Assembly: GCA_027858435.1 (NCBI GenBank)
Contig: JAQICS010000035.1
Span: forward strand, 1-32,161
Length of the DNA: 32,161 nucleotides
Reading direction: 5' to 3'
From: Patescibacteria group bacterium
GTDB taxonomy: Bacteria > Patescibacteriota > Patescibacteriia > Patescibacteriales > UBA12465
Below are positions 25,809-32,161 of this stretch, piece by piece. The notes under the pieces are model-generated. The model had not been told where the DNA came from. It searched no databases and saw nothing but the letters and a program-made list of their open reading frames with translations. The first letter of the stretch is position 1, and every line of letters begins with the position of its first letter. The position numbers were made by a program, and so were the translations under genes.

Positions 25809-25970
25809 ATGGATGATAAAAAAAAGAAACAAAATAATTCTAAAAATGGAATTAATTTGTTTAAAAAAAAACAACCAAAAAGATTGTCTCTTAATTTACA
25901 TACGATGCCTAAAACAGAAACCGGTCATTTTCAAAAATGGCTAGTTTTGGGATTTTTAGTTTTTGTTTAA
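25809..25970 (+). CDS. Short ORF with a membrane segment cut by an in-frame TAA; mini-protein or decayed gene
   Basis: This 53-codon ORF is too short for the track. It encodes a Lys-rich start (MDDKKKKQNN), then LHTMPKTETG, then a hydrophobic run WLVLGFLVFV ending at TAA. The same frame continues after the stop with nine more hydrophobic residues (IVLLILFFI) to a second TAA at 25998-26000, three bases before the next gene. The LHTMPK stretch resembles VHNMPKE in that next protein. Together this suggests either a nonsense mutation in the membrane helix of a small protein or the remnant of a duplicated N terminus. The overlapping ORF at 25744-25944 has no such features. Real expression is uncertain. 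Confidence 0.45.
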   Translation: MDDKKKKQNNSKNGINLFKKKQPKRLSLNLHTMPKTETGHFQKWLVLGFLVFV

Positions 25971-26003
25971 ATCGTTCTTTTAATTCTATTTTTTATATAA
26001 ACT

Positions 26004-27035
26004 ATGTTTTTTAATAAAAAGAAAAAAAAGAATAATGAGAAAGAACAAGATAATACTGAAAATATTGAAGAAAAAGTAGAAAAAGATTTAATTGTTCATA
26101 ACATGCCTAAAGAAGATTCTCTTCAGGGTAAAACTTCTAATCCAGTTTCGGCTGGAAAGGTTAGTGTATCAAATATTGACAGCTCCGATAAGAAGTCAAA
26201 ATTAGTTGGTGTTTTAATTATAGTTGGAGGATTAATTTTAATATCTGGCCTTGTTTTCATCACTTACAGATATGCTATTTCTCCAGTAGCAAGAGATGGT
26301 AATAATCAAAACAATCAAAATGTAGTTGAAGAAGAACAAAAGGAGGAAAATAATCAGGAGGTCCAAGTAGAAGAAGAGGAAGAAATAATACCAGATGATG
26401 AAGTCGAAATTGAAGTACCAGATAAAGAAGAAGTAGCTACTAGTAGTGAAGAAGTAGAAGTGGAAGTTGAGGTTGCTGTTTTAGATAGTGATGATGATGG
26501 TTTAACTGATAAAGAGGAAATAATATTAGGAACAAACTTAAATGTTTTAGATAGTGATGATGACAGTTATAGTGATTTACAAGAAGTACAAAATTTATAT
26601 GACCCTATTAGTTCTGAAAGATTAGAGGATAATGAGAATATAGAAACATATGTTAATGATGTTTATTCTTTAAGCTTTTTATACCCAAATGATTGGCAAA
26701 TTAAAAACAATGAGAATGAATTATTTATTCTAGAAACCCTTAAGTCTTCATTTGTTCAATTATCAATTTCTGATAATGTTGATAATCAAGGAATACTTAG
26801 TTGGTATGAAACAACTTTTTCACAAAGCAATATTGATCAAGATAGTATAATTGATAAGGATAATTTTGAAGGAGTTATTGGAAGAGATGGTTTAAATGTT
26901 TATTTAACAGATAGTAGTAGAGAGTATATTTATGTACTATCATACACACCAGGAGAAGAAGAAGGCTTGGCATTTGAAAACATCTTTGAAATGATGATTA
27001 ACTCACTTAAAACATCAGATAACAGCGGTGAATAA
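26004..27035 (+). CDS. Single-pass membrane protein with degenerate TSP3 repeats and a PsbP-like C-terminal domain
   Basis: This is a 343-aa protein. The N-terminal tail is Lys/Glu-rich (MFFNKKKKKNNEKEQ) and contains VHNMPKEDS. One membrane segment lies at about 68-90 (LVGVLIIVGGLILISGLVFI). Next come a Glu/Val-rich acidic linker, two TSP3-like units (DSDDDGLTDKEE and DSDDDSYSDLQE), and a C-terminal domain starting NDVYSLSFLYPNDWQIK. That sequence is typical of PsbP/Mog1-like domains found in secreted bacterial proteins. The topology should be N-in/C-out. The Glu-rich linker may act as a spacer through the cell wall. It ends before a bidirectional terminator shared with clpP. Specific function unknown. 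Confidence 0.85.
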   Translation: MFFNKKKKKNNEKEQDNTENIEEKVEKDLIVHNMPKEDSLQGKTSNPVSAGKVSVSNIDSSDKKSKLVGVLIIVGGLILISGLVFITYRYAISPVARDGNNQNNQNVVEEEQKEENNQEVQVEEEEEIIPDDEVEIEVPDKEEVATSSEEVEVEVEVAVLDSDDDGLTDKEEIILGTNLNVLDSDDDSYSDLQEVQNLYDPISSERLEDNENIETYVNDVYSLSFLYPNDWQIKNNENELFILETLKSSFVQLSISDNVDNQGILSWYETTFSQSNIDQDSIIDKDNFEGVIGRDGLNVYLTDSSREYIYVLSYTPGEEEGLAFENIFEMMINSLKTSDNSGE

Positions 27036-27093
27036 TATTTAAACAAAGCTATTTAAAAGATTGTTATATAAAATTGTTATACAAGATTATACA

Positions 27094-27123
27094 AAAAAAG
27101 GATGTTTTAAAACATCCTTTTTT
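27094..27123. terminator. Bidirectional Rho-independent terminator
   Basis: A perfect 30-base palindrome (AAAAAAGGATGTTTT and its complement) with A- and T-tracts lies between the TSP3/PsbP-like gene (plus) and clpP (minus). Further T-runs follow on the plus side. Confidence 0.9.
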
Positions 27124-27173
27124 CTTTTTTTGTCTCTTTTTAAATCTAAACAAGTTTAGATCTTAATTTTAAA

Positions 27174-27752
27174 TTATTTTCCAATAATTTTATCAACTAA
27201 TCCATATGATTTAGCTTTGTCTGCTGTCATGAAATTATCACGATCACTGTCTTTTTCTACATCACTAAAGTTTTTACCAGTGTGTTTAGCTAGAATTTTA
27301 TTTAGCTTCTCTTTTGTTTTTAGAATGTGTTCTGCATGAATTTTAATATCAGAAGCTTGGCCTTCAGTACCACCCATTACTTGATGAATCATTACTTCGC
27401 TGTTTGGAAGAATAAATCTTTTTCCTTTCTTTCCAGCAGCTAGCAATATTGAGGCCATTGAGGCTGCCATTCCAACACAGATTGTAGACACGTTAGCATT
27501 AATATAATTCATAGTATCATATATAGCTAACCCAGCGTTTACTGAGCCTCCTGGTGAATTAATGTAGAACTTAATATCTTGATCTTTGTTTTCTGCGTCT
27601 AAAAAAAGTAGTTGAGCGATGATAATATTTGCTACATGATCATCAATAGCTTCTCCTAAAAAAATTATTCTATCTTTTAGAAGTCTTGAATATATATCAT
27701 AAGCTCTTTCTGTTTGTCCTTCTTTTTCTATCACAGTTGGTATTAATGGCAT
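27174..27752 (-). CDS. clpP: ATP-dependent Clp protease proteolytic subunit ClpP
   Basis: ClpP is the barrel-shaped serine protease that degrades proteins fed to it by Clp ATPases in the cytoplasm. The 192-aa length is typical. The catalytic triad is intact: Ser98 in GMAASMAS, His123 in MIHQVMGG, and Asp172 in DSDRDNFM. The oxyanion-hole segment [11 protein letters not shown] and the [16 protein letters not shown] start are also present. The protein starts [12 protein letters not shown], as in mature ClpP, with essentially no propeptide. The gene stands alone: neither clpX nor tig is next to it. A near-consensus promoter sits directly upstream, divergent from secD. Confidence 0.97.
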   Translation of the reverse strand: MPLIPTVIEKEGQTERAYDIYSRLLKDRIIFLGEAIDDHVANIIIAQLLFLDAENKDQDIKFYINSPGGSVNAGLAIYDTMNYINANVSTICVGMAASMASILLAAGKKGKRFILPNSEVMIHQVMGGTEGQASDIKIHAEHILKTKEKLNKILAKHTGKNFSDVEKDSDRDNFMTADKAKSYGLVDKIIGK

Positions 27753-27783
27753 AAAATTATAATTAGTTTGTAATTTAACTTAA

Positions 27784-27812
27784 ATTATAGAGCAAACAAG
27801 GCTTTTTGTAAA
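27784..27812 (-). promoter_or_regulatory. Near-consensus sigma-70-type promoter for clpP
   Basis: On the minus strand TTTACA, a 17-base spacer and TATAAT are read from 27812 to 27784. The predicted start near 27777 gives a leader of about 25 bases. No CIRCE-like or CtsR-like repeat was seen. Confidence 0.75.
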
Positions 27813-27841
27813 GAAAGAAGACTAATTTTTTATTTAAAGGC

Positions 27842-27870
27842 TTGATTTTTAAAAATATTTATTCTAAGAT
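27842..27870 (+). promoter_or_regulatory. Sigma-70-type promoter for secD-secF
   Basis: TTGATT (27842-27847), a 17-base spacer and TAAGAT (27865-27870) predict a start near 27877, about 65 bases before the preferred secD ATG. Confidence 0.6.
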
Positions 27871-27902
27871 GAAATATAGTTTGAAAATAAGTGATAAAGA
27901 AA

Positions 27903-27932
27903 GCTTTTCCTTTAAGGGGAAGCATCTTTTTT
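27903..27932 (+). promoter_or_regulatory. Leader hairpin plus T-run upstream of secD (possible attenuator)
   Basis: GCTTTTCC pairs with GGGGAAGC (eight pairs, two of them G-U) around TTTAA. ATC and six T follow. It lies between the secD promoter and the ATG at 27942. If the GTG at 27891 were used, it would be coding sequence. Confidence 0.4.
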
Positions 27933-27941
27933 AAAATTAAT

Positions 27942-29696
27942 ATGTCTTTAAATCAAAAAGTTTCGAAAATTTCGGCCAAGGGTCGTATGTGGTGGGTTTT
28001 TTCAGTAGTTATGATTTTGTTATTAACAACTTTAGTGGTTGTATCAGGAGAATCATATAACAATTTTTCTAAAAGTGTGGCTGAAAAGACTAATGATGTA
28101 GTTGTTTTACCAACAATTGAAAAACCTTTAGAATTTAACCTTGGTTTAGATTTAAAAGGTGGTGCTCATTTAGTGTATAAAGCTGATATGAGTGGTATTG
28201 AAGAAGCTGATAGGTCTAATGCTCTTGAATCTGTAAGAGATGTAATTGAAAGAAGGGTTAATGCCTTTGGTGTTAGTGAACCTTTAGTTCAAGCCAATAG
28301 AACTTCATCTGGTGATTATAGAATAATTGCTGAATTAGCTGGTATTAAGAATGTTGAGGAGGCAATTGATATGATTGGTGAAACACCAATTTTAGAATTT
28401 AAAGAAGAAAACAGAGAAGTTGTTAATGAGCTTCAAAACGAAATTGACAAAGCACAGCAGGAACAAGTAGAAGAATCTACTGCAACCAGTACTTCAACTG
28501 AAACAAGTACCTCCACTGAAATAGGTACTACTTCTAAAGACATGCTAGATATCAATTTAGGTGACAATGAAGGCGCTCAAGAAATAAGTGTTGAAGATGG
28601 AGTAGCTCAAGCAGATTTTGATATTGATAAGATGTTAGCAGAAAAACAAGAAGCAGGAGAACTAGATGATATGTGGGTCACAACTGATTTAACTGGTAAA
28701 TATTTAAAAAGAGCTAGTGTTCAATTTAATCCAAATGACGGATCACCAGAAGTATCCTTAGAATTTGATAGTGAAGGATCTGATTTATTTGCCGAAATTA
28801 CTGATAGAAACATTGGTAGACCAGTAGCAATATTTTTAGATGGTTTACCTATTAATGTTCCAAATGTTAATGAAAAAATAACCGGAGGAAAAGCACAAAT
28901 ATCTGGTAATTTTACTCTTGAAGAAGCTAAAGATTTAGTTACTAGACTTAACTCTGGAGCTCTTCCTGTACCAATATCACTTGAATCACAAAAAACAGTT
29001 GAAGCCAGTTTAGGTGCTGCTTCAATTAAAAAAAGTTTAAAAGCAGGAATTATTGGTTTAATCCTAGTTTCAATCTTCTTAATGATTGTTTATAGATGGC
29101 CAGGATTCTTATCAATCTTTTCTTTGGCAGTTTATGGTTTAAGTGTACTTGCAATCTTTAAAGCTCTACCAGTTTGGCTAGCAGTAGCTTTAATTGCTCT
29201 TATGATAGCCTTGCTTTTCTATATTTTTAATGAGTTAAAAATATTTACTGCTTCCTTAGCCTTCTTGTTTGGAATCTTTGGATTATTACTATTTTTCTAT
29301 GCTTTAAAACCAATTACCCTAACAGTAGCGGGAATTGCCGGATTTGTTCTATCACTAGGAATGGCAGTTGATGCTAATGTTTTAATCTTCTCTCGTATTA
29401 AAGAAGAGTTTAGAAATGGAAAATCAATTAAATTAGCTATTGATGAAGGGTTTAGAAAAGCTTGGCCTTCAATTAGAGATGGAAACTTTTCAACCATTTT
29501 AACTTGTTTGATATTAATGTATTTTGGTACTTCAACTATACAAGGTTTTGGAACTACTCTATTTATTGGAATTATAGTTTCATTATTTAGTGCTATTGTA
29601 GTTACCAGAGTTTTAATGATAATTTCCAGCGGTTCATTTTTAGAGAAAAGACCATGGATTTTAGGACTTAAGAAAAATAATAAATTAGATAAATAA
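27942..29696 (+). CDS. secD: Protein translocase subunit SecD with an apparent two-segment membrane insertion
   Basis: SecD works with SecF to pull exported proteins across the membrane using the proton gradient. ATG 27942 (584 aa) is preferred to the listed GTG at 27891, because the sequence before it holds a hairpin and no typical SecD residues. Features are a first membrane segment (MWWVFSVVMILLLTTLVVV), the LGLDLKGGAHLVY motif, a P1 domain with a Thr/Ser-rich low-complexity insert (ATSTSTETSTSTEIGTTS), EASLGAASIKKSL, and GMAVDANVLIFSRIKEE. Between YRWPGFLS and TVAGIAG there are about 65 residues, against roughly 25-30 in usual SecD. The excess is hydrophobic enough for two more helices (about residues 410-456). 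secF follows after 20 bases. Confidence 0.93.
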   Translation: MSLNQKVSKISAKGRMWWVFSVVMILLLTTLVVVSGESYNNFSKSVAEKTNDVVVLPTIEKPLEFNLGLDLKGGAHLVYKADMSGIEEADRSNALESVRDVIERRVNAFGVSEPLVQANRTSSGDYRIIAELAGIKNVEEAIDMIGETPILEFKEENREVVNELQNEIDKAQQEQVEESTATSTSTETSTSTEIGTTSKDMLDINLGDNEGAQEISVEDGVAQADFDIDKMLAEKQEAGELDDMWVTTDLTGKYLKRASVQFNPNDGSPEVSLEFDSEGSDLFAEITDRNIGRPVAIFLDGLPINVPNVNEKITGGKAQISGNFTLEEAKDLVTRLNSGALPVPISLESQKTVEASLGAASIKKSLKAGIIGLILVSIFLMIVYRWPGFLSIFSLAVYGLSVLAIFKALPVWLAVALIALMIALLFYIFNELKIFTASLAFLFGIFGLLLFFYALKPITLTVAGIAGFVLSLGMAVDANVLIFSRIKEEFRNGKSIKLAIDEGFRKAWPSIRDGNFSTILTCLILMYFGTSTIQGFGTTLFIGIIVSLFSAIVVTRVLMIISSGSFLEKRPWILGLKKNNKLDK

Positions 29697-29716
29697 AAGA
29701 GATTAAAGCAAATTAT

Positions 29717-30652
29717 ATGCTACAAATTATAAAAAACAGAAAAATATTTCTAACCATATCTGGACTGCTAGTTACTACTTCAATTATATTTTTATCTCTT
29801 TGGGGTTTAAATTTTGGTATTGATTTTCAAGGAGGAAGTTTACTAGAGGTCAGATACGATGGTTATCAGCCAAGTATTGCTGAAATTCAAGAAAACTTAC
29901 AAGACGTTGAAGTTAATAATTTAATTATTCAGCCCACACAAGATTCATATATCTTGAGATTTAAAGAAAATTCAGAAGATATTCACAGAGAAGTTGTAGC
30001 TGGATTAAGAGGTATTATCTCAGATAATGAAGAAGCCTCACTTACTGAATTACAATTTAATTCTGTTGGTCCTTCAATTGGTAATGAACTTAAAAGCAAA
30101 TCCTTTAATGCAGTAGTTATTGCCTTAATAATGATTATTATTTTTATCTCTTTTGCTTTTAGAAAAGTTTCTCTTCCAGTTTCTTCCTGGAAATACGGAG
30201 TAGCTTCAATTATTGCTCTTGCTCATGATGTTATTATCACCCTAGGTTTATTCTCATTTTTAGGTTATTTCTATGGAGTTGAAATTAACACCCCTTTTAT
30301 TGCCGCTATATTAACAATTCTTGGTTATAGTATCAATGATACAATTGTTGTCTTTGATAGAGTTAGAGATAATCTACCGAAGAGCAAACAAACCTTTGCT
30401 GACACAGTTAACATGAGTTTAAATCAAACTCTAGGTAGATCTCTTAGTACTTCAACAACTACAATTCTAGCTCTTTTATCTATTTATTTCTTTGGCGGAA
30501 ATACTATAAAAGATTTCTCACTAGCCTTAACCATTGGTATCTTTATTGGTACATATAGTTCTATATTTGTAGCTAGTCCAGCCCTTGTTATATGGGATAA
30601 TATTTCTAGAAAAAAGAAAGCAGTAGTTACTGAAGAAGAACAGGTAGAGTAA
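29717..30652 (+). CDS. secF: Protein translocase subunit SecF
   Basis: SecF is the partner of SecD in the Sec export complex. The 311-aa length is normal. It has a first membrane segment (IFLTISGLLVTTSIIFLSLW), the GIDFQGGSLLEVRY motif at the start of the periplasmic-side domain, VGPSIGNELKSKS, a SIIALAHDVIITLGLF helix, and GYSINDTIVVFDRVRDN in the fourth segment. That last motif carries the conserved Asp-x2-Val-Val-Phe-Asp-Arg residues of the proton path. It ends with TLGRSLSTSTTT and the sixth helix. No extra segments are seen, unlike in SecD. It is in one unit with secD and is followed by a short repeat and a terminator. Confidence 0.96.
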   Translation: MLQIIKNRKIFLTISGLLVTTSIIFLSLWGLNFGIDFQGGSLLEVRYDGYQPSIAEIQENLQDVEVNNLIIQPTQDSYILRFKENSEDIHREVVAGLRGIISDNEEASLTELQFNSVGPSIGNELKSKSFNAVVIALIMIIIFISFAFRKVSLPVSSWKYGVASIIALAHDVIITLGLFSFLGYFYGVEINTPFIAAILTILGYSINDTIVVFDRVRDNLPKSKQTFADTVNMSLNQTLGRSLSTSTTTILALLSIYFFGGNTIKDFSLALTIGIFIGTYSSIFVASPALVIWDNISRKKKAVVTEEEQVE

Positions 30653-30660
30653 TGGAGAAA

Positions 30661-30699
30661 GAAAAAAGATAAAGAAAAAAGATAAAGAAAAAAAGAAAA
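30661..30699 (+). repeat. 13-base AG-rich tandem repeat after secF
   Basis: GAAAAAAGATAAA occurs twice in a row (30661-30673, 30674-30686) and is followed by a degenerate third copy. It lies between the secF stop and its terminator. No function is evident; strand slippage is a likely origin. Confidence 0.7.
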
Positions 30700-30704
30700 T
30701 GTAT

Positions 30705-30738
30705 AAAAAAATCACTAAATATTATAGTGATTTTTTTT
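30705..30738 (+). terminator. Rho-independent terminator after secF
   Basis: AAAAAAATCACTA and TAGTGATTTTTTT pair around AATATTA, followed by a T-run. The promoter of the next gene begins almost immediately after it. Confidence 0.85.
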
Positions 30739-30739
30739 A

Positions 30740-30768
30740 TTGTTTAGTTATAGATACTTTGCTATAAT
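30740..30768 (+). promoter_or_regulatory. Extended -10 promoter giving an apparently leaderless transcript
   Basis: TTGTTT (30740-30745), a 17-base spacer and TGCTATAAT (-10 hexamer 30763-30768). Usual spacing places the transcription start at or next to the A of the ATG at 30775. Confidence 0.7.
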
Positions 30769-30774
30769 TTTAAT

Positions 30775-32161
30775 ATGAAAAACAACATTATTTCTAGTAT
30801 AATAACTAAGTTTAATAGCTTACATAGTTTTAGTAAACAAAAGGTATCATACTTATCAATTTTAGATAAGTTAATTTCCTTTTTTATTTTTAGTGGGATA
30901 TTTCTTTTTCCGCTAATTTTTTCTGTATTTTTACAAACTGGTAATACTTTTGCATTATACAAGTTAACATTTTTAAAGGTATATATAATAATATTGTTCT
31001 TTTTATTTGTAATTCGAGAAGTTAGTCAAATATCTCCAATTTGGTCTAAGTTTAAAAAAATATTTAAAAAATATTATTTATTTCCTACTTTATTTATAGT
31101 TTTGTTTGGGGTAAGTATTTTGTTTTCTTCAGATATTACTACTAGTTTTTTTGGAAAAATTGATAGACAACAAGGTTATTTAAGCTATATTTTATATTTT
31201 CTTTGGTTTGTTTTCTTAAGCTTAGAGTTAATTAGAAATAAGTCCTTAAAAAGAAAGTCTAATTTAAATCTATATTTATTCAGTTTTGTGTTATCTGGTT
31301 TTATAGCTTCTCTTTATGGAATAATGCAATATTTAGGTATTGATTTTTACACGTGGTCTGAGGAGCCTTTTATAACCAAAAGAGCTTTTTCAAGTCTTGG
31401 TCAACCTAATTTTTTTGCATCCTGGCTACTTTTAGTCTTACCACTTAGTGTAGCTCTTGGTGTAAAGGCAAAAAAATATAAAACAAAAATATTTTTATTT
31501 TTTGTAAGTTTTATTAACTTATTAGCATTATTTACAACTGGAAGTAGGGCAGCGTGGCTGGCTTTAATTTTTATTTTTTTCCTTATTTTTATTAAATTAA
31601 TAGTAATTAAAAAAATATCTGTTAAAGGTAAGATTATTTCAATTGTTTTCATTATACTTTTTACCCTTAGTTCGCTTTACTTAATCGAGCAACAAATACC
31701 AGGAAGAATTTCACAAATGTTTGATATTAAAAAGGGTAGTACTAGTGCTCGGGTTGACTTTTATTCAGTAGCAGCTGAGGCAATTTCTAAAAAACCAATT
31801 GTTGGTTATGGTGTTGAAAATATACAACAAACCTATGTTGGTTATTATGATGCCAGTTGGGGAGTTCATAGTGACGTTAACCAAGTCCCTGATAGAGCTC
31901 ATAATTTAATTCTTGATATTTTAATGGCTGGAGGAATAATATTATTTATTGCTTATACTTTTCTTTATTTTGATTTTTATAGAAAATATAAATATAGTTT
32001 AATTGGTAATAACAATAGACTTGTTGTTAATGCTTTTTTTCTAGGAGTTTCTGCTTATTTACTGTCTCTTTTATTTGGTTTTTCTATTCCCTCAGGTGAA
32101 CTTTATTTCTTTTCATATTTAGCAATTTTAACTTATTTTACTTTTTCAAGTAATTTTAAAG
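30775..32161 (+). CDS. O-antigen ligase/polymerase (Wzy/WaaL) family membrane protein, 3' truncated by the window edge
   Basis: The frame is open from ATG 30775 to the end of the window (about 462 codons), so the ORF track missed it. The protein is rich in membrane segments. It has LGQPNFFASWLLLVLP, TTGSRAAWLAL, then an external loop with SARVDFYSVAAEAISKKP, GYGVENIQQTY and PDRAHNLILDILMAGG. The 'GxGxxN' and 'AHN' motifs are the Wzy_C family signature, with the likely catalytic His in AHN. It would ligate or polymerise lipid-linked glycans outside the cytoplasmic membrane. An internal ATG at 31324 is too late to be the start. It has its own promoter, directly after the secF terminator. The two minus-strand ORFs opposite it are shadows. 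Ligase versus polymerase, and the glycan, cannot be told. Confidence 0.87.
   Translation, partial: MKNNIISSIITKFNSLHSFSKQKVSYLSILDKLISFFIFSGIFLFPLIFSVFLQTGNTFALYKLTFLKVYIIILFFLFVIREVSQISPIWSKFKKIFKKYYLFPTLFIVLFGVSILFSSDITTSFFGKIDRQQGYLSYILYFLWFVFLSLELIRNKSLKRKSNLNLYLFSFVLSGFIASLYGIMQYLGIDFYTWSEEPFITKRAFSSLGQPNFFASWLLLVLPLSVALGVKAKKYKTKIFLFFVSFINLLALFTTGSRAAWLALIFIFFLIFIKLIVIKKISVKGKIISIVFIILFTLSSLYLIEQQIPGRISQMFDIKKGSTSARVDFYSVAAEAISKKPIVGYGVENIQQTYVGYYDASWGVHSDVNQVPDRAHNLILDILMAGGIILFIAYTFLYFDFYRKYKYSLIGNNNRLVVNAFFLGVSAYLLSLLFGFSIPSGELYFFSYLAILTYFTFSSNFK

Noticed and set aside
25744-25944. 66-aa plus-strand ORF over the gap after the TSP3 gene
   Set aside because: It has no domain, signal or context, and starts inside the upstream gene. 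The frame starting at 25809 has a membrane segment and a motif shared with its neighbour.
30653-30704. Tiny ORF after secF (TAATG overlap)
   Set aside because: It ends after six codons within a low-complexity AG repeat.
1-32161. Alternative genetic code with UGA read as glycine
   Set aside because: radC, ruvB and hisS end in TGA at family-typical ends, two of them in ATGA overlaps, and no conserved frame needs TGA read-through.
1-32161. The two edge O-antigen ligase-family genes as one gene split by a circular cut
   Set aside because: Both contain the same C-terminal family motifs (SRA-W and HN), so they are two different members rather than two halves of one gene.

Overview
The window looks like chromosomal sequence from an AT-rich, small-genome bacterium of the Candidate Phyla Radiation (Patescibacteria). 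The phylum-level call is an inference. It rests on two giant secreted proteins headed by a VirB2/TrbC-like pilin segment with a GGNEEKI loop, Big_5/TSP3 surface proteins, a one-chain UvrD helicase-nuclease fusion, a short Rel lacking ACT, and almost universal absence of Shine-Dalgarno sequences. Stops are TAA plus a few TGA (radC, ruvB, hisS), and all long frames are intact under the standard code. The UGA=Gly code of Gracilibacteria/Absconditabacteria is therefore not in use.

Layout. 1-590: 3' end of an O-antigen ligase/polymerase-family membrane protein. 582-1567 (-): radC with a small coiled-coil partner. 1691-8043 (+): compact run of an M16 peptidase, a UvrD-nuclease fusion, ruvB and queA. 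8065-10388 (+): a strong extended -10 promoter, then lepB, hisS and rpsU (bS21), ending at a bidirectional terminator shared with the convergent rel gene (10404-11870, -). 11969-24725 (+): giant surface-protein cluster. It holds two pilin-headed proteins (916 and 2035 aa), a third secreted Cys-rich protein (1187 aa) with an embedded pseudopilin-like domain, and a small single-pass protein. 24728-27035 (+): promoter, TSP3 calcium-repeat membrane protein, a short interrupted ORF, and a second TSP3 membrane protein with a PsbP-like end. 27174-27752 (-): clpP. 27842-30652 (+): secD-secF with its own promoter and a leader hairpin. 30740-32161 (+): apparently leaderless O-antigen ligase-family gene running off the window.

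Much of the window concerns protein export and the cell surface. LepB could cleave the giant proteins, SecDF could help export them, and the O-antigen ligase-family proteins suggest surface glycan assembly. The most unusual content is the 12.7-kb surface cluster: pilin-type double membrane anchors carry 800-1900-residue ectodomains built from IPT/TIG, Big_5, Fn3-like and Cys-rich modules. Other points worth a second look are the single strong Shine-Dalgarno, placed in front of rpsU; a SecD with what look like two extra membrane segments; a leader hairpin before secD; and a leaderless promoter. No tRNA, rRNA, CRISPR array, insertion sequence or phage was seen, and no gene-free stretch exceeds 300 bases.
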